From NCBI GenBank assembly GCA_031268055.1, contig JAIRXY010000092.1, positions 1-14,616 of the forward strand: 14,616 nt of DNA, written 5' to 3'. The DNA is from Prevotellaceae bacterium (GTDB taxonomy: Bacteria > Bacteroidota > Bacteroidia > Bacteroidales > UBA932). Each line of letters begins with the position of its first letter. Within the stretch, counting starts at the first letter, position 1. Made by a program: the position numbers and the translations under genes. The notes under the pieces were generated by a model. The model had not been told where the DNA came from. It did no database searches and saw nothing but the letters and a program-made list of their open reading frames with translations. Below are positions 5,592-12,501 of the stretch, piece after piece.

Positions 5592-8500
5592 CTGTTCCTT
5601 GCGCCCGCGACGGGTCGTAAGGCCTGTTACTTATTTTTCCATCGATGCTCTCTAAATGCCGTCCGGCCTTGCTTGTGTTGCTGTCAATGTTTGCCAGGTG
5701 AAGCAGCTGCTGCCTGATTAGCTCTGTTGCATCGCGCTGGCTAATCATTGCGCTATTCATGTATCCTGCCAAAACATTAATTTCTTCTTGGCTTGCACCC
5801 TTAATTGCGCCGGAAAGGCTGACTTTGGAGCTATCCTGCGTTCCGAGAAAAAGCTTTTTTACTTCTTCCGGCAGCTTTTCAAAATCCTTTGCAAAAGATG
5901 CTGTCAGGCTATTTAGCTCAGAAGAAAAATTGACGATGGAGCTCGTTACTGCGCCAAACCCCTTAAAGTTACCTTCATTATCTACCCACTCCTTTGAGTA
6001 TTTATCCAGCACGCTTCCGATTGGCTTTTGCAGCAGCTCTTGAATTAGCATGTTTCGGGCAATTTTTGAAACAATCTCGTTTACCGAATTGCCCCACGCC
6101 TGCGCCGCATTTTCTCCCTTGGAGAAAGCCGTAATAAAGGCATTGCCCAGCTGGTCTGCGATAGCTTTTGCATCTGTAGAAATGATGCTGCTTACCATAT
6201 CATCCATCATATCTTCTATTGCGTTCCCTAATGCTTCTACCTGCGCTTCGTACTCTTTCGCCTTGCTTTCGTCGCCTTTCTTTTTTGACCTTTCGTCATC
6301 CGCCATTTGCAGCAGCTCCAGCCGTTGCTGCTTCATGTTGTCAATGGAGGCTTTTTGTTTTTTGTAAACATCATCGCCCAGGGATTTTTCAACAGCGCGC
6401 TCAAGCTGGGCGTATGCACGCTCTAAATCGTTAACCGCCTCGGCGTGCTTTTGGATGTTTTTTTCTATGTCCTTATCGTGTATTTTGTTGAGCGTTGCGA
6501 GTAGCTTAAACGGCATGGAAATAGCGTCGGAAATTGCGCCCATTACATTTCCGCTTTTAAGGTTTTCCCATCCGCTCATGGCGGTTTCATTTACGGCGTT
6601 TATCGTGTCTGCCCAGTCGCCCAAAGTGTCGGCGGCATCGGAGTTGCCTATGCTGTCTTGATATTCGGCTATGGTTTTTAGCGTGCTCGAAATAGCCGCC
6701 AGTGTTTGATACACCCCTTTTATAATGGCGTCTACAATTGCCAACGTGCTGGCTGCCCCGCCTGCCGCCCCTTGTGCACCCTGCGCCGCTTCGCCCATGT
6801 TGCCCGCCGCTTCGCCGGAATCCCCGGCTATACTTGCCATATCTCCCTTTGCGCCGGAAAACATCGTTTTGAAGCCTTCTACCTTACTTTGAAAGTCCCC
6901 TTCACCAAACATCATGTTCATAAACCCGCCTCCCTTGCCATTACCGAAAGCGGCTTCTATGCCGCGCCCTTTATATGCGCTGTCGGCCTGCTGGTTTATT
7001 TCTTTAATGAGCTGCTTGTACTGCTCCGCGGTTATTTTTCCGGCTTCATAAGCGGCTTTCATCATTGCAAGCAGAACGTTGCGGGTATTCTCTAACGTTT
7101 TGATTGAAATATCCGAAATATCCCCGAAAAATTCTTGATACTGCTTCGTTTCTTTTGAAATTTCCAAGTCCCGTTCACCCTCCAGCTTTTTTGCCACGTC
7201 TTCGTTGCCGGCAGCCCGCGCCGCGCCGATTATCTTTGCGTACTCTTTGGTGATTTGCAGCTTCTTTTGTTCGTATGTACCGTAGCGATAAATTGATTCG
7301 ATGTTTACCTGCTCCAGCTCTGCAAAGCTCTCAATATGAGCATCGTGCATTTTTCCGTACAGCGCTATCAAATCGTTTATTTTTTTCTTTTCTTCCTCCG
7401 TTTCGGCTTTGTTGGCGAGCTTTTGTATGGAGCTTATTTTGCTGCTATAGGCAATTTCTAAGTTTATCTTTTTATCAAGATAATCGGTATACTGCATTAG
7501 CGCCTCGCGCGCTTCTTTTTCGGCTTCTTTTACAACATCTTCCTCCTGCTTACCTAACGTTTCAATTTTTTGCTCCCTCAGCGGATCGTCGCTTTTCAGC
7601 GCATCGCGCATTTCCTGTATGGTTTTCAGCCGCGCCATTATGACTTGAGAATCGCTAAGCTGCTTTTGCAGGTTTTTTTCCCACTCGCTCATTACGGTTT
7701 TGCTCGATTCGCTCTGCATGGCCGTTGTGAGCTTGCGGAGGTTTTCTACTTGCGCTGCCGTTATTTTGCCCTCGCTCTGCACCTGCTGCAAGGCTGCTAT
7801 TTCGCTGCTCAAGTACTCTTTGTAGCTTCCGCCGCCTTTGAGCAGCTCGGAAAATTGCGCTTTTGCGGCATTTCTTACGCTTTCGTCAACGGAGTTTATC
7901 CACTTGAGGTATTCTTGGTAGGCTTTTTTCTTTTCCTCCAATTCCTTTAAAAACGGGTCGGATTCCTTGCTTTTTTTGCTCTTGACAGAACGCAACAAAT
8001 CCATTTTGGCGAGTAGCTCTTCTTGCTCCCGTATCTGTTTTGCTAAGCTATTGCGCTCCAAATCGCTACCGGCATTTTTGTATTTTTCTTTTAGCTCGCT
8101 GATTGCTTTTTCCAGCGCGGCAATGCTACCTTCCGTTATGTTGCTTGCCGATTGCCCTATTTTGGCTAAAATTTCCTGCTCTCTTTCGGTATATTCTGCC
8201 GCCTGTTCAAATAAATCATTCGCCTCCTTCTCTAATTTATTCTTTTCTTTTTCAATATTTTGATACCTGAAATTGGGTATCATTTCCCACTCCACAGGAG
8301 CTCCGTTGACTGATTTTGTAACCGCTTTTACCTCTTTTGGCGTAGCTTCTAACTCTTGCTGCTTTATGTATGCATTTTTATATTTTTCGCTGGCCAATTC
8401 AGTAGCAGCCAGCGCTTTTGCCTTTAAAATCTGCGCCTCTACAAAATCCTTTTTATTGTCAATAAGCAGCTTTTCGGCTTCGGCTACATTTTTCACAGAA

Positions 8501-9621
8501 ACGCCCAGCGAGTTGAACTTATCCTTATTGTTGTCAATAAATTTTTCCTTTTCCTTTATGTCATCCCCTAACTTTGCCCATGCCAATGACAGCTGCTTAA
8601 TAGTTGATATTGGCTTAATGGATGTTTCGGCAACCGCTTTATTAAATTCTTCTGTTGCTTTTTTTGCTTCTTTTTGCTTGCTTACGTATTTTGAAATTAA
8701 GCCTATTACTACAGGAATTGCAACGCCCAATCCGAGCGTTAGCGTTCCATAGAGCGCCCGCGCTGCAATTCGTGCGGTGTTTGCGGACACTCCAAGCTTA
8801 ATCAGCGCTTTTCCGGCGGTTAGCACAGCGGCAGAGTAGGCTGATTGCGCTTTTGTCAATACCGTAAGCCTGAAAGCGGATGTTTGGTGAAGCGTTGCGC
8901 TTACTGCCTGCAACCCCATTGTTATTGACATGAGGCTTTGGACTTTAAGCATTATTTTTTGCAAATCTTCGTTCTTCTCTGCAAACAGCCCCATTGCGCC
9001 TTGCGCAGCAGTAAAGGCGCCCGAAACGCCCGACAAGCCGGATACAAGCCCCTGTAGCGTAGCCCCCTTTACGCTGGTTAACGTTTTGATTTGCTGGTTG
9101 GTGGTGTATATTGCACTTGTTAATCGTTCGGCTTCTTTTGTTAGTCGGTCAAAATCCGCTGCGTTTTGGGCGGTGCGCGGGCCTAACTGCATTAATTCGT
9201 TTTTCACGTTCAGTACTTGTGTCCTGAAGCGCGTTTGCGCGTTGGTGGCGTTATCGAACTTCGCTTTAGTATCGCCAAGTTTTTCGTTGTACAGGTTTAT
9301 TTGCCGTTCCGCTTCTGCAATTTCCTGCGAAATTTTGTTGAATTCGCCTACTAAGGCTTTATTCGGAGCTCCCCATTTGGATGCGCTATCCATTATTTTC
9401 TGTAGGGCGTATTGCTGTGATTTAAGAGTTTGCAGCTTATTTGTTAGGGCATCAACGGCTTCAGAGGCCTTTTTAAAGGCATCTTCATACACATCCCCGC
9501 TATTGATGGTTAGCGAGGTGAAAGATTTTATAAGGTCTCCTGTTGTTTTAAGCCCTTGCTCCATTTTTCCTGTCTCAAGCAAGGCCTCAAATGATATTGC
9601 CCCTCCTTGTATTACATTCAT
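5584..9621 (-). CDS. Tail tape-measure protein
   Basis: At 1345 residues this is the largest gene here, placed right after the tail chaperones as in other siphoviruses. It is largely Lys/Glu/Ala-rich helix and predicted coiled coil (about 45-180 and 330-860). It has hydrophobic segments about 185-215 and 291-310 (LTLGLGVAIPVVIGLI), a Gly/Ala-rich stretch about 925-960, and another hydrophobic segment about 950-980. Such segments are typical of tape measures, which fill the tail tube, set its length and leave during DNA ejection. At roughly 1.5 angstrom per residue the tail would be about 200 nm (inference). I see no lysozyme, CHAP or M23 motif, so it may lack a muralytic domain. The start ATG overlaps the upstream stop as ATGA, so it is translationally coupled. 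GC is uneven, with AT-rich patches around 8640-8700. Confidence 0.93.
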   Translation of the reverse strand: MNVIQGGAISFEALLETGKMEQGLKTTGDLIKSFTSLTINSGDVYEDAFKKASEAVDALTNKLQTLKSQQYALQKIMDSASKWGAPNKALVGEFNKISQEIAEAERQINLYNEKLGDTKAKFDNATNAQTRFRTQVLNVKNELMQLGPRTAQNAADFDRLTKEAERLTSAIYTTNQQIKTLTSVKGATLQGLVSGLSGVSGAFTAAQGAMGLFAEKNEDLQKIMLKVQSLMSITMGLQAVSATLHQTSAFRLTVLTKAQSAYSAAVLTAGKALIKLGVSANTARIAARALYGTLTLGLGVAIPVVIGLISKYVSKQKEAKKATEEFNKAVAETSIKPISTIKQLSLAWAKLGDDIKEKEKFIDNNKDKFNSLGVSVKNVAEAEKLLIDNKKDFVEAQILKAKALAATELASEKYKNAYIKQQELEATPKEVKAVTKSVNGAPVEWEMIPNFRYQNIEKEKNKLEKEANDLFEQAAEYTEREQEILAKIGQSASNITEGSIAALEKAISELKEKYKNAGSDLERNSLAKQIREQEELLAKMDLLRSVKSKKSKESDPFLKELEEKKKAYQEYLKWINSVDESVRNAAKAQFSELLKGGGSYKEYLSSEIAALQQVQSEGKITAAQVENLRKLTTAMQSESSKTVMSEWEKNLQKQLSDSQVIMARLKTIQEMRDALKSDDPLREQKIETLGKQEEDVVKEAEKEAREALMQYTDYLDKKINLEIAYSSKISSIQKLANKAETEEEKKKINDLIALYGKMHDAHIESFAELEQVNIESIYRYGTYEQKKLQITKEYAKIIGAARAAGNEDVAKKLEGERDLEISKETKQYQEFFGDISDISIKTLENTRNVLLAMMKAAYEAGKITAEQYKQLIKEINQQADSAYKGRGIEAAFGNGKGGGFMNMMFGEGDFQSKVEGFKTMFSGAKGDMASIAGDSGEAAGNMGEAAQGAQGAAGGAASTLAIVDAIIKGVYQTLAAISSTLKTIAEYQDSIGNSDAADTLGDWADTINAVNETAMSGWENLKSGNVMGAISDAISMPFKLLATLNKIHDKDIEKNIQKHAEAVNDLERAYAQLERAVEKSLGDDVYKKQKASIDNMKQQRLELLQMADDERSKKKGDESKAKEYEAQVEALGNAIEDMMDDMVSSIISTDAKAIADQLGNAFITAFSKGENAAQAWGNSVNEIVSKIARNMLIQELLQKPIGSVLDKYSKEWVDNEGNFKGFGAVTSSIVNFSSELNSLTASFAKDFEKLPEEVKKLFLGTQDSSKVSLSGAIKGASQEEINVLAGYMNSAMISQRDATELIRQQLLHLANIDSNTSKAGRHLESIDGKISNRPYDPSRAQGTDE

Positions 9622-9803
9622 CGGTAAAACTTGCTTATTGTGTTCAAAACTTCGTCTGCATTTTCGTTTGTTATTGCTATTTCCTTTCCGTCTTTATCTG
9701 CATCGGCGTCTACGCTGGGCGCGTCAAGCAATATCCGCTGCACTACGCACCACGCTATTTCATGGTGCAGGTAGTCCCACGTCCATCCGAGGTGCGCGCA
9801 AAT
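9618..9803 (-). CDS. Second tail-assembly chaperone segment, -1 frame, no standard start codon
   Basis: Read in the -1 frame relative to the preceding chaperone gene, the minus strand encodes ICAHLGWTWDYLHHEIAW, then CVVQRILLDAPSVDADADK and an acidic tail ending NTISKFYR. The WTWDYLHHE...VVQRILLDAP pattern looks like a real downstream tail-chaperone product (lambda gpT-like). It stops with TGA overlapping the tape-measure ATG. The frame stays open upstream through the end of the first chaperone gene, but contains no ATG, GTG or TTG there. The coordinates given start at an ATT codon only for convenience. Most likely it is made as a -1 frameshift fusion with the upstream chaperone, as in lambda G/GT. 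Start from a non-standard codon or an inactivating mutation are alternatives. That the segment is coding is fairly secure; how it is expressed is inference. Confidence 0.65.
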   Translation of the reverse strand: MCAHLGWTWDYLHHEIAWCVVQRILLDAPSVDADADKDGKEIAITNENADEVLNTISKFYR

Positions 9804-9836
9804 CGAACCTCGGCGACCAAAAGGGCTGTCGAGCCC
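9781..9836 (-). repeat. Two consecutive hairpins at the chaperone junction
   Basis: Just after the first chaperone's TAA, GGGCT (9836-9832) pairs with AGCCC (9827-9823) around a 4-nt loop. Next, CCGAGGT (9813-9807) pairs with ACCTCGG (9793-9787) around a 13-nt loop, and the stem extends through GTC (9817-9815) with GAC (9783-9781) across a small internal loop. Both lie where a frameshift-stimulating structure would be expected, but they also lie within coding sequence, so chance cannot be excluded. Confidence 0.55.
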
Positions 9837-9838
9837 CG

Positions 9839-10420
9839 TTACTCTACACGATTCTTTCTCGTTTCGGTTGTTCTTGCGCCGCTTAGCAACCGCATAGAGG
9901 CGATAAAATCCGCAAGGTTGGAGATGCTGGTTATGGCCGAGGCCAACCCCACCAGCTGGGAGGGCTTCACTGCGTGAAAAAACAGGTCGGTAAGCCGGTC
10001 GAGCTCCTTGTCGTTGGCGCGCCGCGTTATTTTTCCGGATTTGGCAACCTCGGTAATGTAGTAGCCCTCGCCAAGCGCGGCAATGGCCACTACGCGCGCC
10101 AAGCGCCGGGCGTTGTCCTTTACCAGCCCCCTGGCCTTGGCTACTACCTCGTCGCTATTGGCCGTTAGCTCGTCGCTGTTAACGACCATCGCTAAGGAAA
10201 CATCGCTTATCCTGTCGAGCGTGGACAGCGTAGGCTGCTGTATTTCAAAGTTCATCAATTCTTCGGCGGCCTCCGTTTTACCGAGAAATCCCCTTATTCC
10301 GCCTGCGCGCCTCCGCACCTTAACGGTAACGCCAAACGCCATGCCGCGCTGCATGAGCAAATTCAGCTCGTTGCGCTCCATTTCGGCGGCTGATTTTTCC
10401 TGCTCCAAAATTTCATTCAT
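9839..10420 (-). CDS. Tail-assembly chaperone (lambda gpG-like position)
   Basis: This 193-residue protein lies between the major tail protein and the tape measure, the fixed place of tail-assembly chaperones. These coat the tape measure while tail tube subunits polymerise. The sequence shows an N-terminal helix, then FEIQQPTLSTLDRISDVS (about 57-74), a helical region rich in Ala/Arg (RLARVVAIAALGEGYYI), and the ending SMRLLSGARTTETRKNRVE. That last pattern resembles, from memory, the C-termini of Bacteroidetes phage chaperones, so the gene seems full length. It starts 102 bases after the major tail protein gene, downstream of an intrinsic terminator, which should make it less expressed than the tube protein. 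Its 3' end is overlapped by the -1 frame segment described at 9618-9803. Confidence 0.82.
   Translation of the reverse strand: MNEILEQEKSAAEMERNELNLLMQRGMAFGVTVKVRRRAGGIRGFLGKTEAAEELMNFEIQQPTLSTLDRISDVSLAMVVNSDELTANSDEVVAKARGLVKDNARRLARVVAIAALGEGYYITEVAKSGKITRRANDKELDRLTDLFFHAVKPSQLVGLASAITSISNLADFIASMRLLSGARTTETRKNRVE
9854..9857 (-). promoter_or_regulatory. Candidate A_AAG frameshift site near the end of the first chaperone gene
   Basis: In the chaperone frame the codons read ACG AGA AAG AAT. The tetramer A_AAG lets lysyl-tRNA slip back one base onto AAA, moving into the frame of the downstream WTWDYLHHE segment. There is no full X_XXY_YYZ heptamer in the last 25 codons, so this is a weak candidate. 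The nearest hairpin starts 17 bases downstream, farther than the usual 5-9 bases. Confidence 0.3.
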
Positions 10421-10450
10421 AAATCAAAGCTGCTGTTTTTAGGCCCCTGT

Positions 10451-10491
10451 AAAAAAGCCCTCCCGAAACTTTGCAATTTAAGGAGGGCTTT
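10451..10491 (-). terminator. Intrinsic terminator/attenuator between major tail protein and chaperone genes
   Basis: On the minus strand AAAGCCCTCC (10491-10482) pairs perfectly with GGAGGGCTTT (10463-10454) around an 18-nt loop, and the T-run continues to 10451. It lies 31 bases after the major tail protein stop, in the only intergenic gap of about 100 bases in the operon. It should end most transcripts after the abundant head and tube proteins and let a fraction through to the chaperone and tape-measure genes. The long loop makes partial termination likely. On the + strand it lacks a good T-run. Confidence 0.8.
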
Positions 10492-10522
10492 CGGGCTGTG
10501 AATAAATGATAACCTCTTTCCG

Positions 10523-11035
10523 CTAAGCGGCAACCACGTTCGTGGCCTTCATTTTACGCTCGCCTGCTTTTGTTGGCTGGAGCACCGTGCCGACAACATC
10601 AATCACGAAGATGTTGCTTTTGCTGAAGCTCCCGTTAATCTTGGCGACAATCTTCATGCGGGGTATGCTGAATATCAAGCCCTGCTGCGGGGTAATCTTC
10701 ACGGATTGCTCAATTACCGGCATGTTATCCGGCGCGCTCCACGTATCCACGTCGCCTGCTGTATCAACGGTTCCGCCGAGCAGCTTAGCCAGCACATTTA
10801 CGTCCGCATTCATTACCGAAAAGTTGAATGTGGTTTTTCCCGCGCGGGCAGCGCTCACCACGGGATCGTCTACTTCCTCTGCCGTAAAGTCGGTTACCGT
10901 GGGGTCTTCCTGCGTCATGGAGCAGCTGTCGGTAAGCGTGTAGCCCACCTGCGCCAAAGTTGTGCCCATTCCGCCGCTGGGGTCAACGTCGCCCATCTCA
11001 ATTTTTGACAGGCCAATTGTGTATACATTTGCCAT
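10523..11035 (-). CDS. Major tail (tube) protein
   Basis: This 170-residue protein begins MANVYTIGLSKIEMGDVDP. Its length, beta-rich character, and the placement after the tail-completion gene and before the chaperones fit the siphovirus tail-tube subunit that polymerises into hexameric rings. Conserved-looking stretches include TVTDFTAEEVDDPV (about 47-60), GKTTFNFSVMNADVNVLAKLLGG (split here as GKTTFNFSVM and NVLAKLLGG, about 66-88) and KITPQQGLIFSIPRMKIVA (about 113-131). A short A/T-rich leader separates it from the upstream gene by 20 bases. It is followed by an intrinsic terminator, in line with a need for many copies. No sheath gene accompanies it, so a contractile tail is unlikely. 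Confidence 0.85.
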   Translation of the reverse strand: MANVYTIGLSKIEMGDVDPSGGMGTTLAQVGYTLTDSCSMTQEDPTVTDFTAEEVDDPVVSAARAGKTTFNFSVMNADVNVLAKLLGGTVDTAGDVDTWSAPDNMPVIEQSVKITPQQGLIFSIPRMKIVAKINGSFSKSNIFVIDVVGTVLQPTKAGERKMKATNVVAA

Positions 11036-11055
11036 AGTAATAAAATTTATTTTTT

Positions 11056-11472
11056 TTAGTTGTTAATTCGCTGAATGTTCCATTCTATCCGTAAGTTGGT
11101 ATAGTGCTGGCAAATCACCGCTTCCTTGAGAACGGTTTCGTTGGCAACCCAAAGCGCAGCGCCGTCTACGGTGGTTGCCTCCAAAATGGAGATAACCATA
11201 TCCGTTAGCTCCCGCAGCCGCTCCCTGTTGGCTTGCCGCTGCTCCTGCCCGCCTATTCTTGTCGCCACGTCCGGCACGTAAATGTTCACGTTTGAAGTTC
11301 CTCGCTGGGGAGCGCCTCCGGTAATGGTAATGGCGCCTACGGTTATGTCCTCTTTTTCGGAGCTGTCGGGTCTGCCGGTGGTGTATATGCCGCCGGAAAT
11401 GGCGGCTACCAGCCCTGCGTTTCCGCTCAGCGCCCTAAATAGCATATCGTCCGTATCGAAGCTTGTAACCAT
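11056..11472 (-). CDS. Tail completion / tail terminator-like protein
   Basis: This protein is 138 residues from the ATG at 11472 (MVTSFDTDDMLF). An upstream in-frame ATG at 11511 would overlap the previous gene by 32 bases; the inner start, 7 bases after that gene's stop, fits the family better. The segment ISGGIYTTGRPDSSEKEDI, then ITITGGAPQRGTSNVNIYV, is characteristic of tail-completion proteins in Bacteroidetes phages as I recall them. These cap the tail tube at its head-proximal end and provide the head-attachment surface. The C-terminal half contains a helix (QANRERLRELTDMVISILEA) and ends LRIEWNIQRINN. Position between head-closure and tube genes supports the call. Confidence 0.75.
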   Translation of the reverse strand: MVTSFDTDDMLFRALSGNAGLVAAISGGIYTTGRPDSSEKEDITVGAITITGGAPQRGTSNVNIYVPDVATRIGGQEQRQANRERLRELTDMVISILEATTVDGAALWVANETVLKEAVICQHYTNLRIEWNIQRINN

Positions 11473-11479
11473 AGCGCGC

Positions 11480-11866
11480 TTAAATCCATAGCCTGCAATG
11501 CAGGCGGCCAAAATCGTACTTCATGCATTTTCCTGCGGCAACGATAGCCCCGCTTATTTTTCCCTGCCTTCTAAAATCGTCGCTCAAGAGGTTTTCCGGC
11601 GCAACCTGCTCGCGCGTTATCGCTACCTGCGTTCCCTCATTAATGCGGGGCGTTCCTTTCGGAATTTGAATAAGCGATGAGAATATAACCGCTTCGCCGC
11701 CGGAGGTGGTCACGCTGTGGCCTTTTCCGTTGGTTTCCTCGCGGCAAATGCCCATTAGCTCCCACGCGGCGGGGCTGTCCTCCCAGCTTCCCGTTTGAGG
11801 GTTTTGCGTGGCTTCTTCTGTGCGCAGGGCGTACAGGTATTGCGGATATTGGTAGTTTGCGTTCAT
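11480..11866 (-). CDS. Head closure / head-tail joining protein
   Basis: This 128-residue protein starts MNANYQYPQYLYALRTEE, immediately after the preceding stop with no spacer (TAAATG). CREETNGKGHSV (about 41-52), VIFSSLIQIPKGTPRINEG (about 60-78) and VAITRE form the small beta-barrel pattern of SPP1 gp16-type head-closure proteins known from Bacteroidetes phages. Such proteins form a ring under the connector that plugs the packaged head and receives the tail. The C-terminal KCMKYDFGRLHCRLWI ends 7 bases before the next gene. The exact family is from pattern memory; the joining role is supported by order. Confidence 0.72.
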   Translation of the reverse strand: MNANYQYPQYLYALRTEEATQNPQTGSWEDSPAAWELMGICREETNGKGHSVTTSGGEAVIFSSLIQIPKGTPRINEGTQVAITREQVAPENLLSDDFRRQGKISGAIVAAGKCMKYDFGRLHCRLWI

Positions 11867-12178
11867 TTACCAGCAGCTGCTTTTGTCTCTGATTTTAGGC
11901 GCGCTCTTCGGTACTATCCCCACCTCGGCGCATGCCTGACTATACCAAAATTTGATAGCTTCCCAATTCCAAGAAATGGAGAAACCGCCCTCGCCTACGT
12001 CTGCAAGCGGGATGAGGCTGGAAAACTCTTTGCAGAGCGCCTTTTTTGCCGTTACAGCGTTTGCCTCGGCGTTTTCGTCCGGTATCAGCGTACGCTGATT
12101 AAAGAGAATTAGCTCAACGTCTGCCGCGCCAATGGTGAAGCGCGAGGCGGTTGCGGTTATCCATTCCTTGTAGGTCAT
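11867..12178 (-). CDS. Head-tail connector (adaptor) protein
   Basis: This 103-residue, largely helical protein begins MTYKEWITATASRFTIGAAD and ends KSAPKIRDKSSCW. Between these are a helical stretch (NAVTAKKALCKEFSSLIPLADVG, shown here only in part: AVTAKKALCKEF) and EGGFSISWNWEAIKFWYSQA. Size and helical content fit the gp6/gp15-like adaptor ring that sits under the portal. The ending KIRDKSSCW resembles a conserved terminus I recall in Bacteroidetes phage connectors. It follows a 35-base gap after the small capsid-adjacent gene and abuts the head-closure gene. Function is inferred from order and fold type. Confidence 0.7.
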   Translation of the reverse strand: MTYKEWITATASRFTIGAADVELILFNQRTLIPDENAEANAVTAKKALCKEFSSLIPLADVGEGGFSISWNWEAIKFWYSQACAEVGIVPKSAPKIRDKSSCW

Positions 12179-12213
12179 GCTTGTGTTGGAGTAAAAAATT
12201 AATGGTTAATACT

Positions 12214-12501
12214 TTACTCCTTTGCAAGGTTTTCAATCCGCTCTTCGATTGCTTTCACAACCGTTTGGCGCGGCTTTTCGGCTGCCTTTTCCGCTGTGCT
12301 TTTGGCATCCTGAGGGTTTCCGCTTTCGCTTCCTTTGCCAGTTTCGGCCTCGGAATTCTCCACTTTTGCAAGCCCCATTTTCACAATGTAGGCAAGCCTT
12401 TCTTCTCCAAACGCACCGGGGAGTTCATCCCCCGGATTGTAGTGCTTGGCGATGTTGTTTCTGTCGGCAAATTCTTTTAGAACGATGTACTTTTTTTTCA
12501 T
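12214..12501 (-). CDS. Small capsid-adjacent protein of unknown function
   Basis: This 95-residue protein starts MKKKYIVLKEFADRNNIAK. Residues 1 to about 45 form a compact unit (YIVLKEFADR, YNPGDELPG, RLAYIVKMGLAKV) of a type often found next to capsid genes in Bacteroidetes phages. The remaining 50 residues are low-complexity and rich in Glu/Ala/Lys/Ser, ending in a charged helix (VVKAIEERIENLAKE). Its ATG overlaps the capsid stop codon (ATGA), so it is probably translated by coupling with the capsid gene. It might be a head accessory or assembly protein. I do not recognise a defined function. Confidence 0.75.
   Translation of the reverse strand: MKKKYIVLKEFADRNNIAKHYNPGDELPGAFGEERLAYIVKMGLAKVENSEAETGKGSESGNPQDAKSTAEKAAEKPRQTVVKAIEERIENLAKE

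Noticed and set aside
9781..9817. tRNA-like T-arm (GGTTCGATT) on the minus strand
   Set aside because: The bases around the TTCGA do not form a 5-bp T-stem, and no anticodon or acceptor arm can be built. The pairing present is a simple hairpin inside a coding frame.
8930..9886. Long + strand open frame (318 codons) antisense to the tape measure and chaperone genes
   Set aside because: Its product is rich in Cys, Ser and Phe with no recognisable pattern, as expected from the antisense of an Ala/Lys/Glu-rich helical gene. It crosses two well-supported minus-strand genes and has no promoter that I can see.
9976..9982. G TTT TTT as the slip site for the chaperone fusion
   Set aside because: It is about 45 codons before the end of the first chaperone. 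A slip there would replace its conserved C-terminus with the low-quality sequence of the overlapping frame. The heptamer is also not a standard X_XXY_YYZ.
11473..11511. Start at 11511 for the tail-completion protein
   Set aside because: It would overlap the head-closure gene by 32 bases and add residues (MAACIAGYGFKRA) that read as the shadow of that gene's end. The ATG at 11472 lies just after the stop.
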